NCBI GenBank assembly: GCA_016926695.1
Contig: JAFGOB010000001.1
Location: 19,535-83,534, forward strand
Origin: Dehalococcoidales bacterium
Lineage (GTDB): Bacteria; Chloroflexota; Dehalococcoidia; Dehalococcoidales; UBA3254
Length of the DNA stretch: 64,000 nucleotides
Reading direction: 5' to 3'
Each line of letters starts with the position of its first letter. The first letter of the stretch is position 1. The position numbers were made by a program, and so were the translations under genes. Of the stretch, positions 16,958 through 26,434 are shown one piece after another. The notes beneath the pieces are model-generated. The model was not told the DNA's origin. It searched no databases and saw only the letters and a program-made list of their open reading frames with translations.

Positions 16958-19360
16958 ATGGAGAATTTGACCAGCAGAATCCGCCGCGGTGGGTTTCCCC
17001 TGTGTATCGAAAAGGCGCGGCTGATAACGGAATCATTCCAACAAACAGAGGGCGAACCGGCGATTATCAGGTATGCCAGGGCATATTCACATATGCTGGA
17101 ATACATGCCTGTCTTGATTGATAACTTTGAGCTTTTTGTAGGAGAAGGGGCCAGTAAACCCTGGGGGGCTGAAATAGACCCTTTTCTGGGCATCTGGAAG
17201 GAAGAGGAGATCAGGGGTGCGGCCGAAGATGGGATTATCTCGATTGAAGAGGTTGACTGGCCGATGTTAAGAGAGATCGGCCGCTACTGGGAGACCAAAT
17301 GCTCGGAATATATGCAATCGAAGCTTTACGATGAAAGACTTTTCAAATACCTCCAGCTTGGCATCACGCTTCCACCGATGAGACAGAAAAATGAGTTCAG
17401 AGGGGCCTATGCCGGCAGCGGGCTCTCCCTGTCATTCAACTTCACGGACTGTTACACGGACCACGCCAGGTGGCTGCGTGGTCTCGACCCGATTATAACC
17501 GAAGCTGAAGAAGAACTGCGTAATTTGAGGTTTTTGACCCGGGATGACGTAGAGAAGAAGCTTTTTCTGGAGGCTACGATAATGGTTCTCAGGTCTGTCA
17601 TCCGGCTGGCCGGCCGGTACGCCGATACAGCCGCGGCACTGGCAGAGAAAGAAAAAGAACCTGGTAGGAAAGAGGATCTGAGAAGAATAGCCGGGACGTG
17701 TCGTCTGGTACCCGCCAATTCGCCCGGGAGTTTTTATCAGGCCATGCAGTCGCTGTGGTTCGATCAAATTCTATTTACGCCTACCTCAACCCATAATTTG
17801 GGCAGATTCGATCAATATATGTACCCCTTCTATAAAAAGGACAGGGAGGAAGGCCGGATCAGCGATGAGGAAATCCTGGCATTGCTTGGAGAGTTACGCC
17901 TCAAATGTATGAGGCCTGAGAATATCAAGCTTTCAAAAGCCAAGCGATCGCAGCATGCCGGATTCGCTAAATGGCGAAATATGACCATCGGGGGAGTTGC
18001 CCCTGATGGAAAAGACGCCAGTAATGAGCTTACATACCTGGTCCTGGAGGCAGCCAACCGTTTCAGGACGCCTCATCATACTATTACGCTGAGAGTTCAT
18101 GAAGGGACTCCGGAAGACCTGCTGGTCAAAGCGCTGGAAGTGGTCAGGACTGGCATCGGTATGCCGGCCCTGGCACTGGATAAGTCTTTTCTTGAATATT
18201 TAACCGCCGGCGGTATTCCTGTACAGGATGCTCGTAACTATCATCTCGCGGGGTGTGTTGATCCGGCTATTCCGGGAAGAGCCAGTTTTTTGGCTGGTTC
18301 CTTTTTTGTAGTGCCTAAGGTAATGGAAATCTTTCTAAATAACGGTATGGACCCGCGGACCGGCCTGGAAGCGGGCCCTTTTAAACCGGAAGTGGAAAAC
18401 CATATAACTTTTGAAGAGTTTTATACCTCTTTCAAGAGCTTCCTGGCCTATTTCATGGGACTATGGCATGAACATAGTTTTCTCACCCTTGGATACTCCA
18501 GAGACGCCCAGAGCTATTATGACGCCGTAGAGATTCTCGAAACCGCCCTGGTGCAGGATGGAATTAAAGAGGGAAAGCCACTCTCAAGAAGAAAAGCTGA
18601 ACCTCCATATGACTTCAGGGCCATGATGGTGCCGGTTGGTGCCATCAATGTCGCGGATTCACTGGCAGCGATCAAGATGCTGGTTTTCGACGAAAAAAAG
18701 ATCAGCCTGGAGCAACTGAAAGAAGCCCTGGCAGCCAACTGGGAAGGCTGTGAAAATATCAGGAAGCTGTGCCTCCGGGCGCCCAAATACGGCAATGATC
18801 AAGACTATGTCGACCTGATTGCCAGGGACCTCTATGAATTCATCATCGACGAGGAGGCGAAATATCCTGTACCTGCACGACCGGTAAACGGGAAAACCAG
18901 AGGTGTTGGCGGGGCTTCTATTTCATCGATGTTTGCAGGCGGCATGATAATCGGCGCTACGCCGGACGGGAGATTTGCGGGTACCACATTGTCAGACGGG
19001 ACAGTCTCTCCTGCCCAGGGAAGAGATACCCACGGCCCAACAGCTTTACTCAGAAGCGCGGTCAAGATAGAACAGTCCCTTTGTTCTTCAATGTTGCTCA
19101 ATATGAAGCTCCACCCCTCGTCTATAACGACCAGAGAGGACCTGAAAAAGCTGGGGAGCCTGATTAAGACGTATGCCGAGATGGGAGGCAAATGGATCCA
19201 GTTTAACGTTGTTGGCAATGAACAGCTACTCGACGCCCAGAAGTTTCCGGAGAATCATCGTGACTTGATTGTCAGAGTAGCTGGATACAGCGCCTATTTC
19301 GTAGACCTGAGCAAAGGCGTTCAGGACGATATCATCAGGCGTATGGAGGTTAGCATTTAG
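16958..19360 (+). CDS. Glycyl radical enzyme (pyruvate formate-lyase superfamily), unknown substrate
   Basis: An 800-residue glycyl radical enzyme. The ATG at 16958 has a GGAGG site (16948-16952); the in-frame GTG at 16946 lies over this site. The C-terminal radical loop is RVAGYSAYF with Gly776, preceded by the usual QFNVVGNEQLLDAQKFPE block. The thiyl Cys433 lies in HLAGCVDPAIPG. Dehydratase/eliminase members carry GCVE or GCIE; here Asp435 replaces the Glu that acts as base. The enzyme lacks the double Cys of pyruvate formate-lyase itself. Its activase is encoded 1 kb downstream, with the unrecognised 19492-20361 gene between them. A C-O, C-N or C-C bond eliminase or a fumarate-adding enzyme are both open; sequence favours the eliminase group. 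Confidence 0.9.
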   Translation: MENLTSRIRRGGFPLCIEKARLITESFQQTEGEPAIIRYARAYSHMLEYMPVLIDNFELFVGEGASKPWGAEIDPFLGIWKEEEIRGAAEDGIISIEEVDWPMLREIGRYWETKCSEYMQSKLYDERLFKYLQLGITLPPMRQKNEFRGAYAGSGLSLSFNFTDCYTDHARWLRGLDPIITEAEEELRNLRFLTRDDVEKKLFLEATIMVLRSVIRLAGRYADTAAALAEKEKEPGRKEDLRRIAGTCRLVPANSPGSFYQAMQSLWFDQILFTPTSTHNLGRFDQYMYPFYKKDREEGRISDEEILALLGELRLKCMRPENIKLSKAKRSQHAGFAKWRNMTIGGVAPDGKDASNELTYLVLEAANRFRTPHHTITLRVHEGTPEDLLVKALEVVRTGIGMPALALDKSFLEYLTAGGIPVQDARNYHLAGCVDPAIPGRASFLAGSFFVVPKVMEIFLNNGMDPRTGLEAGPFKPEVENHITFEEFYTSFKSFLAYFMGLWHEHSFLTLGYSRDAQSYYDAVEILETALVQDGIKEGKPLSRRKAEPPYDFRAMMVPVGAINVADSLAAIKMLVFDEKKISLEQLKEALAANWEGCENIRKLCLRAPKYGNDQDYVDLIARDLYEFIIDEEAKYPVPARPVNGKTRGVGGASISSMFAGGMIIGATPDGRFAGTTLSDGTVSPAQGRDTHGPTALLRSAVKIEQSLCSSMLLNMKLHPSSITTREDLKKLGSLIKTYAEMGGKWIQFNVVGNEQLLDAQKFPENHRDLIVRVAGYSAYFVDLSKGVQDDIIRRMEVSI

Positions 19361-19491
19361 TGTCTTGTGACAGATCAGCTTTTTAGTTGTTGATTGAGGC
19401 ATTCAGTAGGATCTGACAATAGCAGGCAATTGAAATAAACTGCTGATAAACAAATCAGGAGTTTAGCGAATAGAGATAAAGGAGGGAGAAG

Positions 19492-20361
19492 ATGCTGGCC
19501 CAGGTTGTCCTGACTCCCGCGGAGTCTAAAAAACTGATTGCTAAAGCCATTGCCCGACTCGATGTAGTTAAACAGGCAGCGACGGATGGTATGATTGTGA
19601 TACATCCAAGCAGCAGTACCTACTTTATTATTGAGGAACTAACCGGGTCAAAACCCAGGACCAACTACTGGGTTTGCGGAGTGGTTACGCCCAGGGGAAT
19701 GTGCGTCGAGATGGCGATGGCGTCCGGAGACCGCTCTCCTCGAACCGAAAAATTTGATCCAGGCAAACTCCGGGGTCTGTGGGCGATAAAAAAAGGAAAG
19801 GTTGTAACCGACGGTACCACATCTGAATTAATGGAACAGATGACACCTGGTGACGTTTATATCAAAGGCGTAAATGCACTGGACTCCCAGGGTAACGTGG
19901 GTATTTTAGTCGGCGAACGAGGAGGCCTGGGTGTGGTGCTTTCAGCCTGGAAGAAAAAGCAGTTCACCTTGATCTTTCCGGCAGGACTGGAGAAATTGAT
20001 TCCTATATCTGTACGGCAGGCTGCGATAGAGGCCAAGCAAGCCAAATACGAATACGGTATGGGATTACCCGCCGGCCTGTTTGCTTATCCCAGCGGAAGA
20101 TCAATAACCGAAATAGATGCGGTTAAAATATTAAGCGGTGCTGTGGCAGTACCCATTGCCTCAGGCGGACTGGGTGGTGCTGAAGGAGCAGCGACTCTGA
20201 TTATTAAAGGTAGAAACAAACAGGTTAAAGACGCACTGGGATTTATTGAGCAATCAAAGGGAGCCAAACTGCCTGCGTTACGTCTGTCCAATTGCAGCGA
20301 TTGCTCGGTCCCGCACTGCCGGTTTCCTGTCGGAGATAAACACTGGGTTCAGGGTATGTAA
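19492..20361 (+). CDS. Unrecognised protein, 289 aa, paralogue of the 675-1559 product, C-terminal CxxCxxxxC
   Basis: I do not recognise this family. The ATG has a strong AAAGGAGGG site. It aligns end to end with the product of 675-1559: SKKLIAKAIA (13-22), HPSSSTYF (about 38), GDVYIKGVNALDSQGNVGIL (about 119-138), FPAGLEKLIPIS (about 162), ILSGAVAVPIASGGLGGAEGAATL (about 210-233), and a Cys triad in NCSDCSVPHC near the C-terminus. No membrane segments are visible. It is placed between a glycyl radical enzyme and its activase. That position, together with the Cys triad, suggests an accessory or metal-binding role in the same pathway, for example a partner of the radical enzyme or a separate catabolic enzyme. 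The function is not established. Confidence 0.78.
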   Translation: MLAQVVLTPAESKKLIAKAIARLDVVKQAATDGMIVIHPSSSTYFIIEELTGSKPRTNYWVCGVVTPRGMCVEMAMASGDRSPRTEKFDPGKLRGLWAIKKGKVVTDGTTSELMEQMTPGDVYIKGVNALDSQGNVGILVGERGGLGVVLSAWKKKQFTLIFPAGLEKLIPISVRQAAIEAKQAKYEYGMGLPAGLFAYPSGRSITEIDAVKILSGAVAVPIASGGLGGAEGAATLIIKGRNKQVKDALGFIEQSKGAKLPALRLSNCSDCSVPHCRFPVGDKHWVQGM

Positions 20362-20420
20362 AATCCAGAAAATGAACAGGTAAACAATACTTGTTTCTGA
20401 TATGAAAACTGGGGCTGTTA

Positions 20421-21347
20421 ATGCACAAAGATGAAGCAACCAGGGGAGTTATTTTTAACGTCCAGACATATTCCATCCATGATGGGCCCGGTATAAGAAC
20501 GACTGTTTTCATTAAAGGATGCCCATTGAGATGCGTCTGGTGCCAGAATCCGGAGTCACAGGTAATGGCGCCTCAGCTCTTTTTTAATAATGAACGCTGT
20601 GTTGGATGTGGGAAGTGTTTGAATGCCTGTCCGGAGGGGGCTATCAAATTAAATGAAGGGAAATCGTGGACTGACCGTGATGTCTGCAAGAGTTCGGGGA
20701 AATGTGTTGAAGTATGCCCTCATGAAGCAAGAAATATAGCAGGAAAATATATGACTGCCGGAGACGTATTCAAAACGCTAATGGAAGATAAAATATTTTA
20801 TGACCGGTCCGGTGGTGGAGTTACGCTGGGCGGCGGTGAGCCCCTGGCAAGCCCTGATTTTACGGCCAGTTTATTAAGACTGTGCAAGAATGCCGGCATA
20901 CATACAGCGCTCGATACATGCGGGTATGCCAAATGGGAGATTGTGAAGCAGATTTTACCTCATGTTGATTTAGTTTTATTCGATCTGAAGCACATGGATC
21001 CTGCCGCTCATCGGTTATATACGGGCGTGACAAACGAGGTAGTACTGGAAAACGCCAGGAGAATTTGCCAGGAACTGCATGTCCTGGTATGGGCCAGGAT
21101 TCCCGTAATACCAGGTTTTAATGATTCTTCAGGAAATATCGAAGCAACCGGAAAGTTCATTGCCTCCAAACTGGGAGCTTCAACAGAGGTTTATTTATTA
21201 CCATACCACAGGCTTGGCGAAATGAAATATCACAGGCTCGAACGACCGGGAAATCCGGTCTTTATCAATCCACCGGATGAGAAGTCCATCTTTAAACTAA
21301 AGGAAGTTTTTGAATCCTTTGGTCTTAAGGTACACGAAGGAGGATAA
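20421..21347 (+). CDS. Glycyl radical enzyme activase (radical SAM)
   Basis: A 308-residue radical SAM protein. The SAM cluster motif CxxxCxxC is present as CPLRCVWC near residue 34, after the family motif SIHDGPGIRTTVFIKG. An inserted ferredoxin-like domain follows with ERCVGCGKCLNACPEGAI and CKSSGKCVEVCPHEA, typical of activases of glycerol dehydratase, benzylsuccinate synthase and HPAD-type enzymes and absent from PflA. GGGEPLASPDF is the SAM-binding glycine motif. The protein should abstract the H from Gly776 of the enzyme encoded at 16958-19360. The start ATG has no strong ribosome binding site. Confidence 0.92.
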   Translation: MHKDEATRGVIFNVQTYSIHDGPGIRTTVFIKGCPLRCVWCQNPESQVMAPQLFFNNERCVGCGKCLNACPEGAIKLNEGKSWTDRDVCKSSGKCVEVCPHEARNIAGKYMTAGDVFKTLMEDKIFYDRSGGGVTLGGGEPLASPDFTASLLRLCKNAGIHTALDTCGYAKWEIVKQILPHVDLVLFDLKHMDPAAHRLYTGVTNEVVLENARRICQELHVLVWARIPVIPGFNDSSGNIEATGKFIASKLGASTEVYLLPYHRLGEMKYHRLERPGNPVFINPPDEKSIFKLKEVFESFGLKVHEGG

Positions 21348-21459
21348 AATTCTGGCCATGACATAACAGGTGTCATTTGGTAATAATATGATAGTTACAC
21401 GGAATGAATATGCTTTGCCCGGGTACCTTGGATAAAATCCAGATAAAAAGGAGTTGCTT

Positions 21460-22971
21460 ATGCTTCGTATAACCAAAACAGAAAATGGAATGGTCCGGGG
21501 ACTTCCCGCTGCCGATCCCAGAATCACTGTTTTCAAAGGAATACCCTTTGCGGCCCCACCTGTAGGAGAACTGCGATGGAGAGCTCCTCAAACGGCCAAT
21601 GACTGGCAAGGCGTCCGTGTGTGTTTGGAATTTATGCCCATCGCGATGCAGCGAATTCCGGGTGAAGATCCACAGGCCTTTTACGCGAAGGAATGGCACG
21701 TAGAGCCGGAAGTGGCAATGGATGAAGATTGTCTCTATCTTAATATCTGGACAAACGCCAAAACCGGTAATGAAAAAATGCCAGTCATGGTCTGGATATT
21801 TGGTGGCGGTCTGGTGGAGGGGTACCCATATGAAATGGAGTTTGACGGCGAGCGTATTGCACGCCGTGGCGTTATTCTTGTTTCGATTAATTACCGTCTC
21901 AATGTATTCGGATTTTTGACTCATCCGGAAATAATAAAGAACTCCCCCGATGGGTTTATGGCAAACTGGGGCTATCTCGACCAGAAGGCCGGCATAGATT
22001 GGGTACGGCGCAACATTGCCAATTTTGGTGGAGACCCCAATAATATCACGATTTTCGGTCAATCGGCAGGCGGCGGAAGTGTTCTGGCCCACTTGAACTC
22101 TCCCATGGCAAGAGGCGCTTTTGAAAAGGCTATCATACAGTCTGGAGGCGGTATCAATATTAAGGGGTTATTCGAGAAGATGGGGCCGCATCTTGACCTT
22201 CAGGGATTGGCGAAGCAGGGTGAAGCATTTTTCGACTATATCGGCGCCAGGAATCTGGCTGAGGCCAGGGCAATGGATGCTAAGATCGTTATGGCCAAAC
22301 ATACTCAATTCGATAAACACTGGAACCCGGTTATTGACGGAAAGTATATAGTTGAAGATTCATCTAAGAGCATAAGGGCCGGGCATCAACACAGGATTCC
22401 GATTATGATAGGCTCGACGAAGGATGAATTTCTCTTCGGTCCACCGGACGACAATATCGAAGCCTGGACCAAAGCAAATTATCCGGAAATTGCCAGTGAA
22501 TTCTGTAAACTGGTGCTGGAAAAAGCCTCCACCGAAAAGATAAGCCTTCAACGGGCGGCGATGAGAAACGGCTTTGAGCTTTCCGCCCTTCTATTCTGCC
22601 AGACTGTGGCCGAACAGGGGCAACAGACAGTCTTCAGCTATCGCTTCGGTCCGGAAATTCCTGGCGACAACGCAGGTGCTTTCCACTCCTCCGATCTCTG
22701 GTTTGAATTTGAAACACTGGCCAAATGCTGGCGTCCTTTTAAAGGTAAACACTACGACCTGGCGCGCCAGATATGCAGCTATTGGACGAATTTTGCAAAA
22801 AATGGTGACCCGAATGGACTTGATGCGGATGGTACGCCGATGCCGGAATGGACCTCGTATACTTCTAAATCGCCGCTGGTGATGGAATTTCTTGATGGCC
22901 CCGTAATGGAGAAACAGCAAAGTAGATTGATAAAGCTTTTACTTGAATATAATAAAATGTTATTATCATAA
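21460..22971 (+). CDS. Type B carboxylesterase
   Basis: A 503-residue type B carboxylesterase. I choose the ATG at 21460, six bases after AAGGAG (21448-21453); the in-frame TTG at 21454 lies too close to that site. Marks are GIPFAAPPVGELRWRAPQ near residue 25, DCLYLNIW near 90, the oxyanion loop IFGGGLVEG, and FGQSAGG with Ser202, in which Gln replaces the usual Glu before the nucleophile. The base His is probably in GAFHSSDLWF. There is no signal peptide. It lies between the activase and a flavodoxin-like gene, in the same rightward transcription unit. Confidence 0.9.
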   Translation: MLRITKTENGMVRGLPAADPRITVFKGIPFAAPPVGELRWRAPQTANDWQGVRVCLEFMPIAMQRIPGEDPQAFYAKEWHVEPEVAMDEDCLYLNIWTNAKTGNEKMPVMVWIFGGGLVEGYPYEMEFDGERIARRGVILVSINYRLNVFGFLTHPEIIKNSPDGFMANWGYLDQKAGIDWVRRNIANFGGDPNNITIFGQSAGGGSVLAHLNSPMARGAFEKAIIQSGGGINIKGLFEKMGPHLDLQGLAKQGEAFFDYIGARNLAEARAMDAKIVMAKHTQFDKHWNPVIDGKYIVEDSSKSIRAGHQHRIPIMIGSTKDEFLFGPPDDNIEAWTKANYPEIASEFCKLVLEKASTEKISLQRAAMRNGFELSALLFCQTVAEQGQQTVFSYRFGPEIPGDNAGAFHSSDLWFEFETLAKCWRPFKGKHYDLARQICSYWTNFAKNGDPNGLDADGTPMPEWTSYTSKSPLVMEFLDGPVMEKQQSRLIKLLLEYNKMLLS

Positions 22972-23007
22972 AGATCTTTTAAATACCTGAATTTGAGAGA
23001 GGTAAAG

Positions 23008-23655
23008 ATGAGTAAAAGATGTCTGATCACCTATTCTTCAATAACCGGCAATACAGAAAAAGTTGCATTGAGGTTTAAAAAAACATTTGAGGAAAGGGGC
23101 TGGCTGTGCGATATTTTCAAAGTAGGCAAAAAGGCTGATGATATTCTCAGACCTTCCTTTAATGTCCGTGCATATGATTTCATATGCGCTGGATCAGGCC
23201 TTAGAGCGCATTTACCTTATAATGAAATATTGAATATGCTAAGAGGATTTCGAACCGGGATGGACCCTCGCATTACCTTGAGAAACAGAGATGAAACGAT
23301 TCCTTATATTACCGAACCGATAGCCGATATTCCTCCTCATAAAAGTGCCAGGACTGATCATAAGAAAATTATCCTGGGACCTGATTCCCCCAAATCCGTT
23401 GTTTTCATCACCTACGCCGGATATGAATTCGGGCCTAAGGAAGCATTACCTGCCGTGCAGCTATTAGCCCTCGAACTGGAGCATATCGGTTTCCAGTTTA
23501 TCGGAAAATTTTGCTGCCCGGGCAAATACATTGACGACCCCATGCTCAGAACTTTCCACGGGGATATCCGTGATAGACCCAACGAGAAAGATCTGCTGAA
23601 AGCACAGCTCTTTATTGAAGAAAAGCTCGAGGAAATAGCTGACAGGACAAAATAG
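23008..23655 (+). CDS. Flavodoxin-like protein
   Basis: A 215-residue protein whose N-terminus has the flavodoxin FMN-phosphate loop (TYSSITGNTEKVA, residues about 6-18). I choose the ATG at 23008 (GAGAGGT site); an in-frame TTG at 22993 is the alternative. The middle part deviates from short-chain flavodoxins (about 140-170 aa) by an insertion with DETIPYITEPIADIPPHKS. The C-terminal half has VVFITYAGYEFGPKEALPAVQLL and GKFCCPGKY. It could carry low-potential electrons for the radical or HgdB-type enzymes of the island, or act as an NAD(P)H:quinone-type flavoprotein. The first would fit, since no ferredoxin gene is nearby. Confidence 0.72.
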   Translation: MSKRCLITYSSITGNTEKVALRFKKTFEERGWLCDIFKVGKKADDILRPSFNVRAYDFICAGSGLRAHLPYNEILNMLRGFRTGMDPRITLRNRDETIPYITEPIADIPPHKSARTDHKKIILGPDSPKSVVFITYAGYEFGPKEALPAVQLLALELEHIGFQFIGKFCCPGKYIDDPMLRTFHGDIRDRPNEKDLLKAQLFIEEKLEEIADRTK

Positions 23656-23684
23656 TCTAATTCACAAAAAGGAGTATAAAACCT

Positions 23685-24626
23685 ATGAGCATCGTGAATT
23701 CAGTTCTCGGACCTCTCGATACTAAAAAACTCGGCTTTACATTAATGCATGAACATGTGGTGAGTCAGGGTTTTGTTGCACGGGATTATCCCGAGCTTTT
23801 CGGCGAGCGGTTTTTAGACCGGATTATTGATGGAGTGGCAGCGGCCAAAAAAGGTGGAGTTGATACGATTGTAGATGCAACTACTTTCGATCTAGGGCGG
23901 GATGTGTCCCTTCTGGCTGAGATTGCCCGGCGAACCGGGGTCAACATCATAGCCTGCACCGGATGGTGGATGAACTTCCCTCAGTATTTAACCGGAACAA
24001 CTCCTGACTTGTATGCGGACCTGTTCGTCCGGGAAATTCAGGAAGGTATTGCCGGTACAGGAATCAAGGCCGGCATTCTTAAATCGGCTGCTGATTTTGG
24101 CGGCGTTACGGCCGAAGGGGAAATAATGCTACGCGCTGTAGCCAGAGCACACCTCAGGACTCAAGTTCCAATCATATTGCATTCATATGCGCCGGAGCAA
24201 GTAGCAAGGAAACAACTGGCAATTCTTAAGGATGAGGGTGTTGACCTGAAAAGGGTGGCAGTGGACCATGTAAATGATACCCGGGACATGGAGTACATTA
24301 TGTGGCTGCTGGAACAGGGATGCTTCCTCGGAATGGACCGCTATCCGGGCATGCACCTCAGTGCCCATGCCCGCACGGAAACACTAAAGTGGCTAATTGA
24401 TGCCGGTTGGACTGAACGACTTCTTCCCTCACATGACTTCGGTTTGGCTACTCCTTTGACTTTTTATCCCCCTGAAGTGAAAAAAAGTAATGAGAAAGGC
24501 AATCCGTACGGCTATCTTTATATCAAAAAGGTGGTCTTGCCTCAACTTAAAGAGATGGGAGTGCCGAAAGTAATATTAGACACTTTATGTGTAAACAGCC
24601 CAAGAAATTTTTTTGAAGGTCTGTAA
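23685..24626 (+). CDS. Phosphotriesterase/lactonase-family metal-dependent hydrolase
   Basis: A 313-residue amidohydrolase-superfamily TIM barrel of the PTE family. The metal ligands are readable in order: HEH in TLMHEHV near residue 22, the carboxylated Lys in AGILKSA near 126, His in IILHSY near 165, His in VAVDHVND near 192, and Asp in LPSHDFG near 259. The usual length is about 320 aa. Members hydrolyse phosphotriesters, lactones or N-acyl-homoserine lactones; physiological substrates are mostly lactones or phosphorylated sugar lactones. It is the last gene of the rightward arm and faces the SDR gene tail to tail. The start ATG has an AAAGGAG site. Confidence 0.88.
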   Translation: MSIVNSVLGPLDTKKLGFTLMHEHVVSQGFVARDYPELFGERFLDRIIDGVAAAKKGGVDTIVDATTFDLGRDVSLLAEIARRTGVNIIACTGWWMNFPQYLTGTTPDLYADLFVREIQEGIAGTGIKAGILKSAADFGGVTAEGEIMLRAVARAHLRTQVPIILHSYAPEQVARKQLAILKDEGVDLKRVAVDHVNDTRDMEYIMWLLEQGCFLGMDRYPGMHLSAHARTETLKWLIDAGWTERLLPSHDFGLATPLTFYPPEVKKSNEKGNPYGYLYIKKVVLPQLKEMGVPKVILDTLCVNSPRNFFEGL

Positions 24627-24782
24627 AGATATATATATGCCAGTGGACCATTAGTACGAAAAATCGCTGATAACCGAAAGATACAAACTTGCTGATGCCA
24701 TCAAGTCATTTGGTAAAACGACGAATTTAAAGCTGAATCGCGTCAAATCTGTAACCGAAATATAACAAAAATGGGCTTTTTT

Positions 24783-25550
24783 CTAACGGATTGTATACCC
24801 TCCATCTACTACAAGGTCGTGGCCAGTGGTATAGCTGGAAGCATCGGAAGCCAGGTAGATAAGCGCTCCCCGCAGTTCTTCCGGCTCACCCAGTCTGCCG
24901 AGTGGCGTGAGTGATTCCCAGGCAGGAAAAAGTCCGGACATGGAAGATAATGTCATCTCAGTCTTTATATAGCCCGGGCTGATGGAATTGACGCGTATCC
25001 CGTGAGGAGCCCATTCGACAGCCATCGCTTGTGTCAGCATTACTACCCCCGCTTTAGAGGTGTTGTAAATAGCCTGCTTTTGTGGAACATTAACAACGCG
25101 TGCAGATATCGAACCGATATTTATGATGCTGCCACTTTTTTGCGGTATCATGATATGGGCGGCTGCTTGCGAACAAAGAAAAACGCCCTTCATGTTAATG
25201 TCCATGATAAGGTCCCAGTCTTTTTCCGGCATCTCTTCTACTGGTTTCTGCATACTTATCCCTGCATTATTCACGCAGATATCCAGGCGTCCGAATTCAT
25301 TTACCACCCTATCGAACGCCTTTTTTACATCCTGATTCCTGGATACGTCCCCCTCTATAGTGATACAACACCGGCGCATTTTCCGGATTTTTACAGCTAC
25401 CTCTTCCAGGTTTTGTTCATGCAAGCCGAAAAGGGCAACATCACAGCCGACTTCTGCCAGCGTGCGTGCCAGCACCTTACCTATACCCCGCCCAGCCCCT
25501 GTTACCAGAGCTTTCCTGCCTTTGATATCAAACAATTTTTCGATTCTCAT
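24783..25550 (-). CDS. Short-chain dehydrogenase/reductase (SDR)
   Basis: A 255-residue classical SDR. The ATG at 25550 has an AGAGGA site; a GTG at 25568 would add six residues. The cofactor motif is TGAGRGIG (about 15-22), NNAG follows near residue 90, the catalytic Ser is in INIGSIS, and the Tyr-Lys pair is in YNTSKAG. Family members interconvert alcohols and ketones with NAD(P)H. The C-terminal SYTTGHDLVVDGGYTIR is typical. It is 1 bp or less from the end of the upstream frameshifted isomerase gene, so the two formed one operon. Gluconate- or sugar-alcohol-type substrates are common in this subgroup. Confidence 0.9.
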   Translation of the reverse strand: MRIEKLFDIKGRKALVTGAGRGIGKVLARTLAEVGCDVALFGLHEQNLEEVAVKIRKMRRCCITIEGDVSRNQDVKKAFDRVVNEFGRLDICVNNAGISMQKPVEEMPEKDWDLIMDINMKGVFLCSQAAAHIMIPQKSGSIINIGSISARVVNVPQKQAIYNTSKAGVVMLTQAMAVEWAPHGIRVNSISPGYIKTEMTLSSMSGLFPAWESLTPLGRLGEPEELRGALIYLASDASSYTTGHDLVVDGGYTIR

Positions 25551-25567
25551 ACTATCCTCTATAAACA

Positions 25568-26217
25568 CTAATTCAGGGAGGTCTCAATTCTTTTTAGATT
25601 AGCCAGCCCCTGCACTGCCAGCTCTTCGCCGGTATCTGCAAATTTCCTCCAGATAGCGCAAAGTCGGTTAAGTTCCTCAAAACTGGGGCTAAAAGATTCT
25701 ATGGTCAACGGCCCGCTAAAACCAATTTTCTTAAGGGCGTTAAAAATTCTTTCCACGGGAGCAAACCCGTGCCGAGAATACCGCGGTTATTCTCACAGAC
25801 GTGTATATAACCCAGGTATTCTTTGCCGCAGGTATTTACAGCTTTACTAAAATTGGATTCCTCACGTATCATATGGAAAGCATCGAGATGGACTTTAATG
25901 TTACCTGTACCCACAGCTTTACAGTACTTGACAGCGTCTTCGGCGACATTAATATCAACCATCTTTTTCATTGTCTCGATGCCATGCTGCCTGACTTTTG
26001 CTTCAGGAGAAATCAGATCGCTATCGGCAGACAGGCCTATGGTAGTTACGGGCGTGTTTCCCACCTCTTTAATCTTTTTTACTACCTTCCTGGCAGGGAA
26101 CCGCTCCGGGTGGCTGACGTTAATGTCGATTGCATCGAACCCCAGGTCTTTTGCTTTTTCAATCAAAGGCAGGTCTTTTTCCGTAAACTCTTCCGTCCAG
26201 ATCAGCGAATCTTCCAT
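25568..26217 (-). pseudogene. Sugar phosphate isomerase/epimerase-like TIM barrel, broken by a one-base frameshift
   Basis: Two overlapping reading frames together encode one AP-endonuclease-2-fold (IolE/xylose-isomerase-like) protein of about 215 aa. The first (from 26217) gives LGFDAIDINVSHPERFP, HLDAFHM and the metal-site IHVCENNRG, then runs out of homology after GTGLLPW and stops near 25705. The second frame resumes exactly there with ERIFNALKKIGFSGPLTIESF, the expected end of the family, and stops at 25568. One missing G in the TGG-AAAG stretch near 25753-25754 explains the shift. It may be a true pseudogene, programmed frameshift or an assembly error; only a few residues would be affected. 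The N-terminal ribosome binding site is weak. Confidence 0.82.
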
Positions 26218-26434
26218 GTTCGGATTATCTTTTAATTATAGCTTTGTTAGGATTATAGTGTAAGTAACCGGAAAAACTGGTTTTGGTCTCCTAAAAGTCT
26301 CAGGAAAATGCGTGAATGCTTTCAAGGTTTCCAAAAGTGGCTGGCCCTCAGCAAGCCTTCCATGTTAATCTGGCAGAAAAGCACATAAGTAATACCGGTA
26401 AAAAGATGAAGAACACCCAACTGGAGGACAAACA

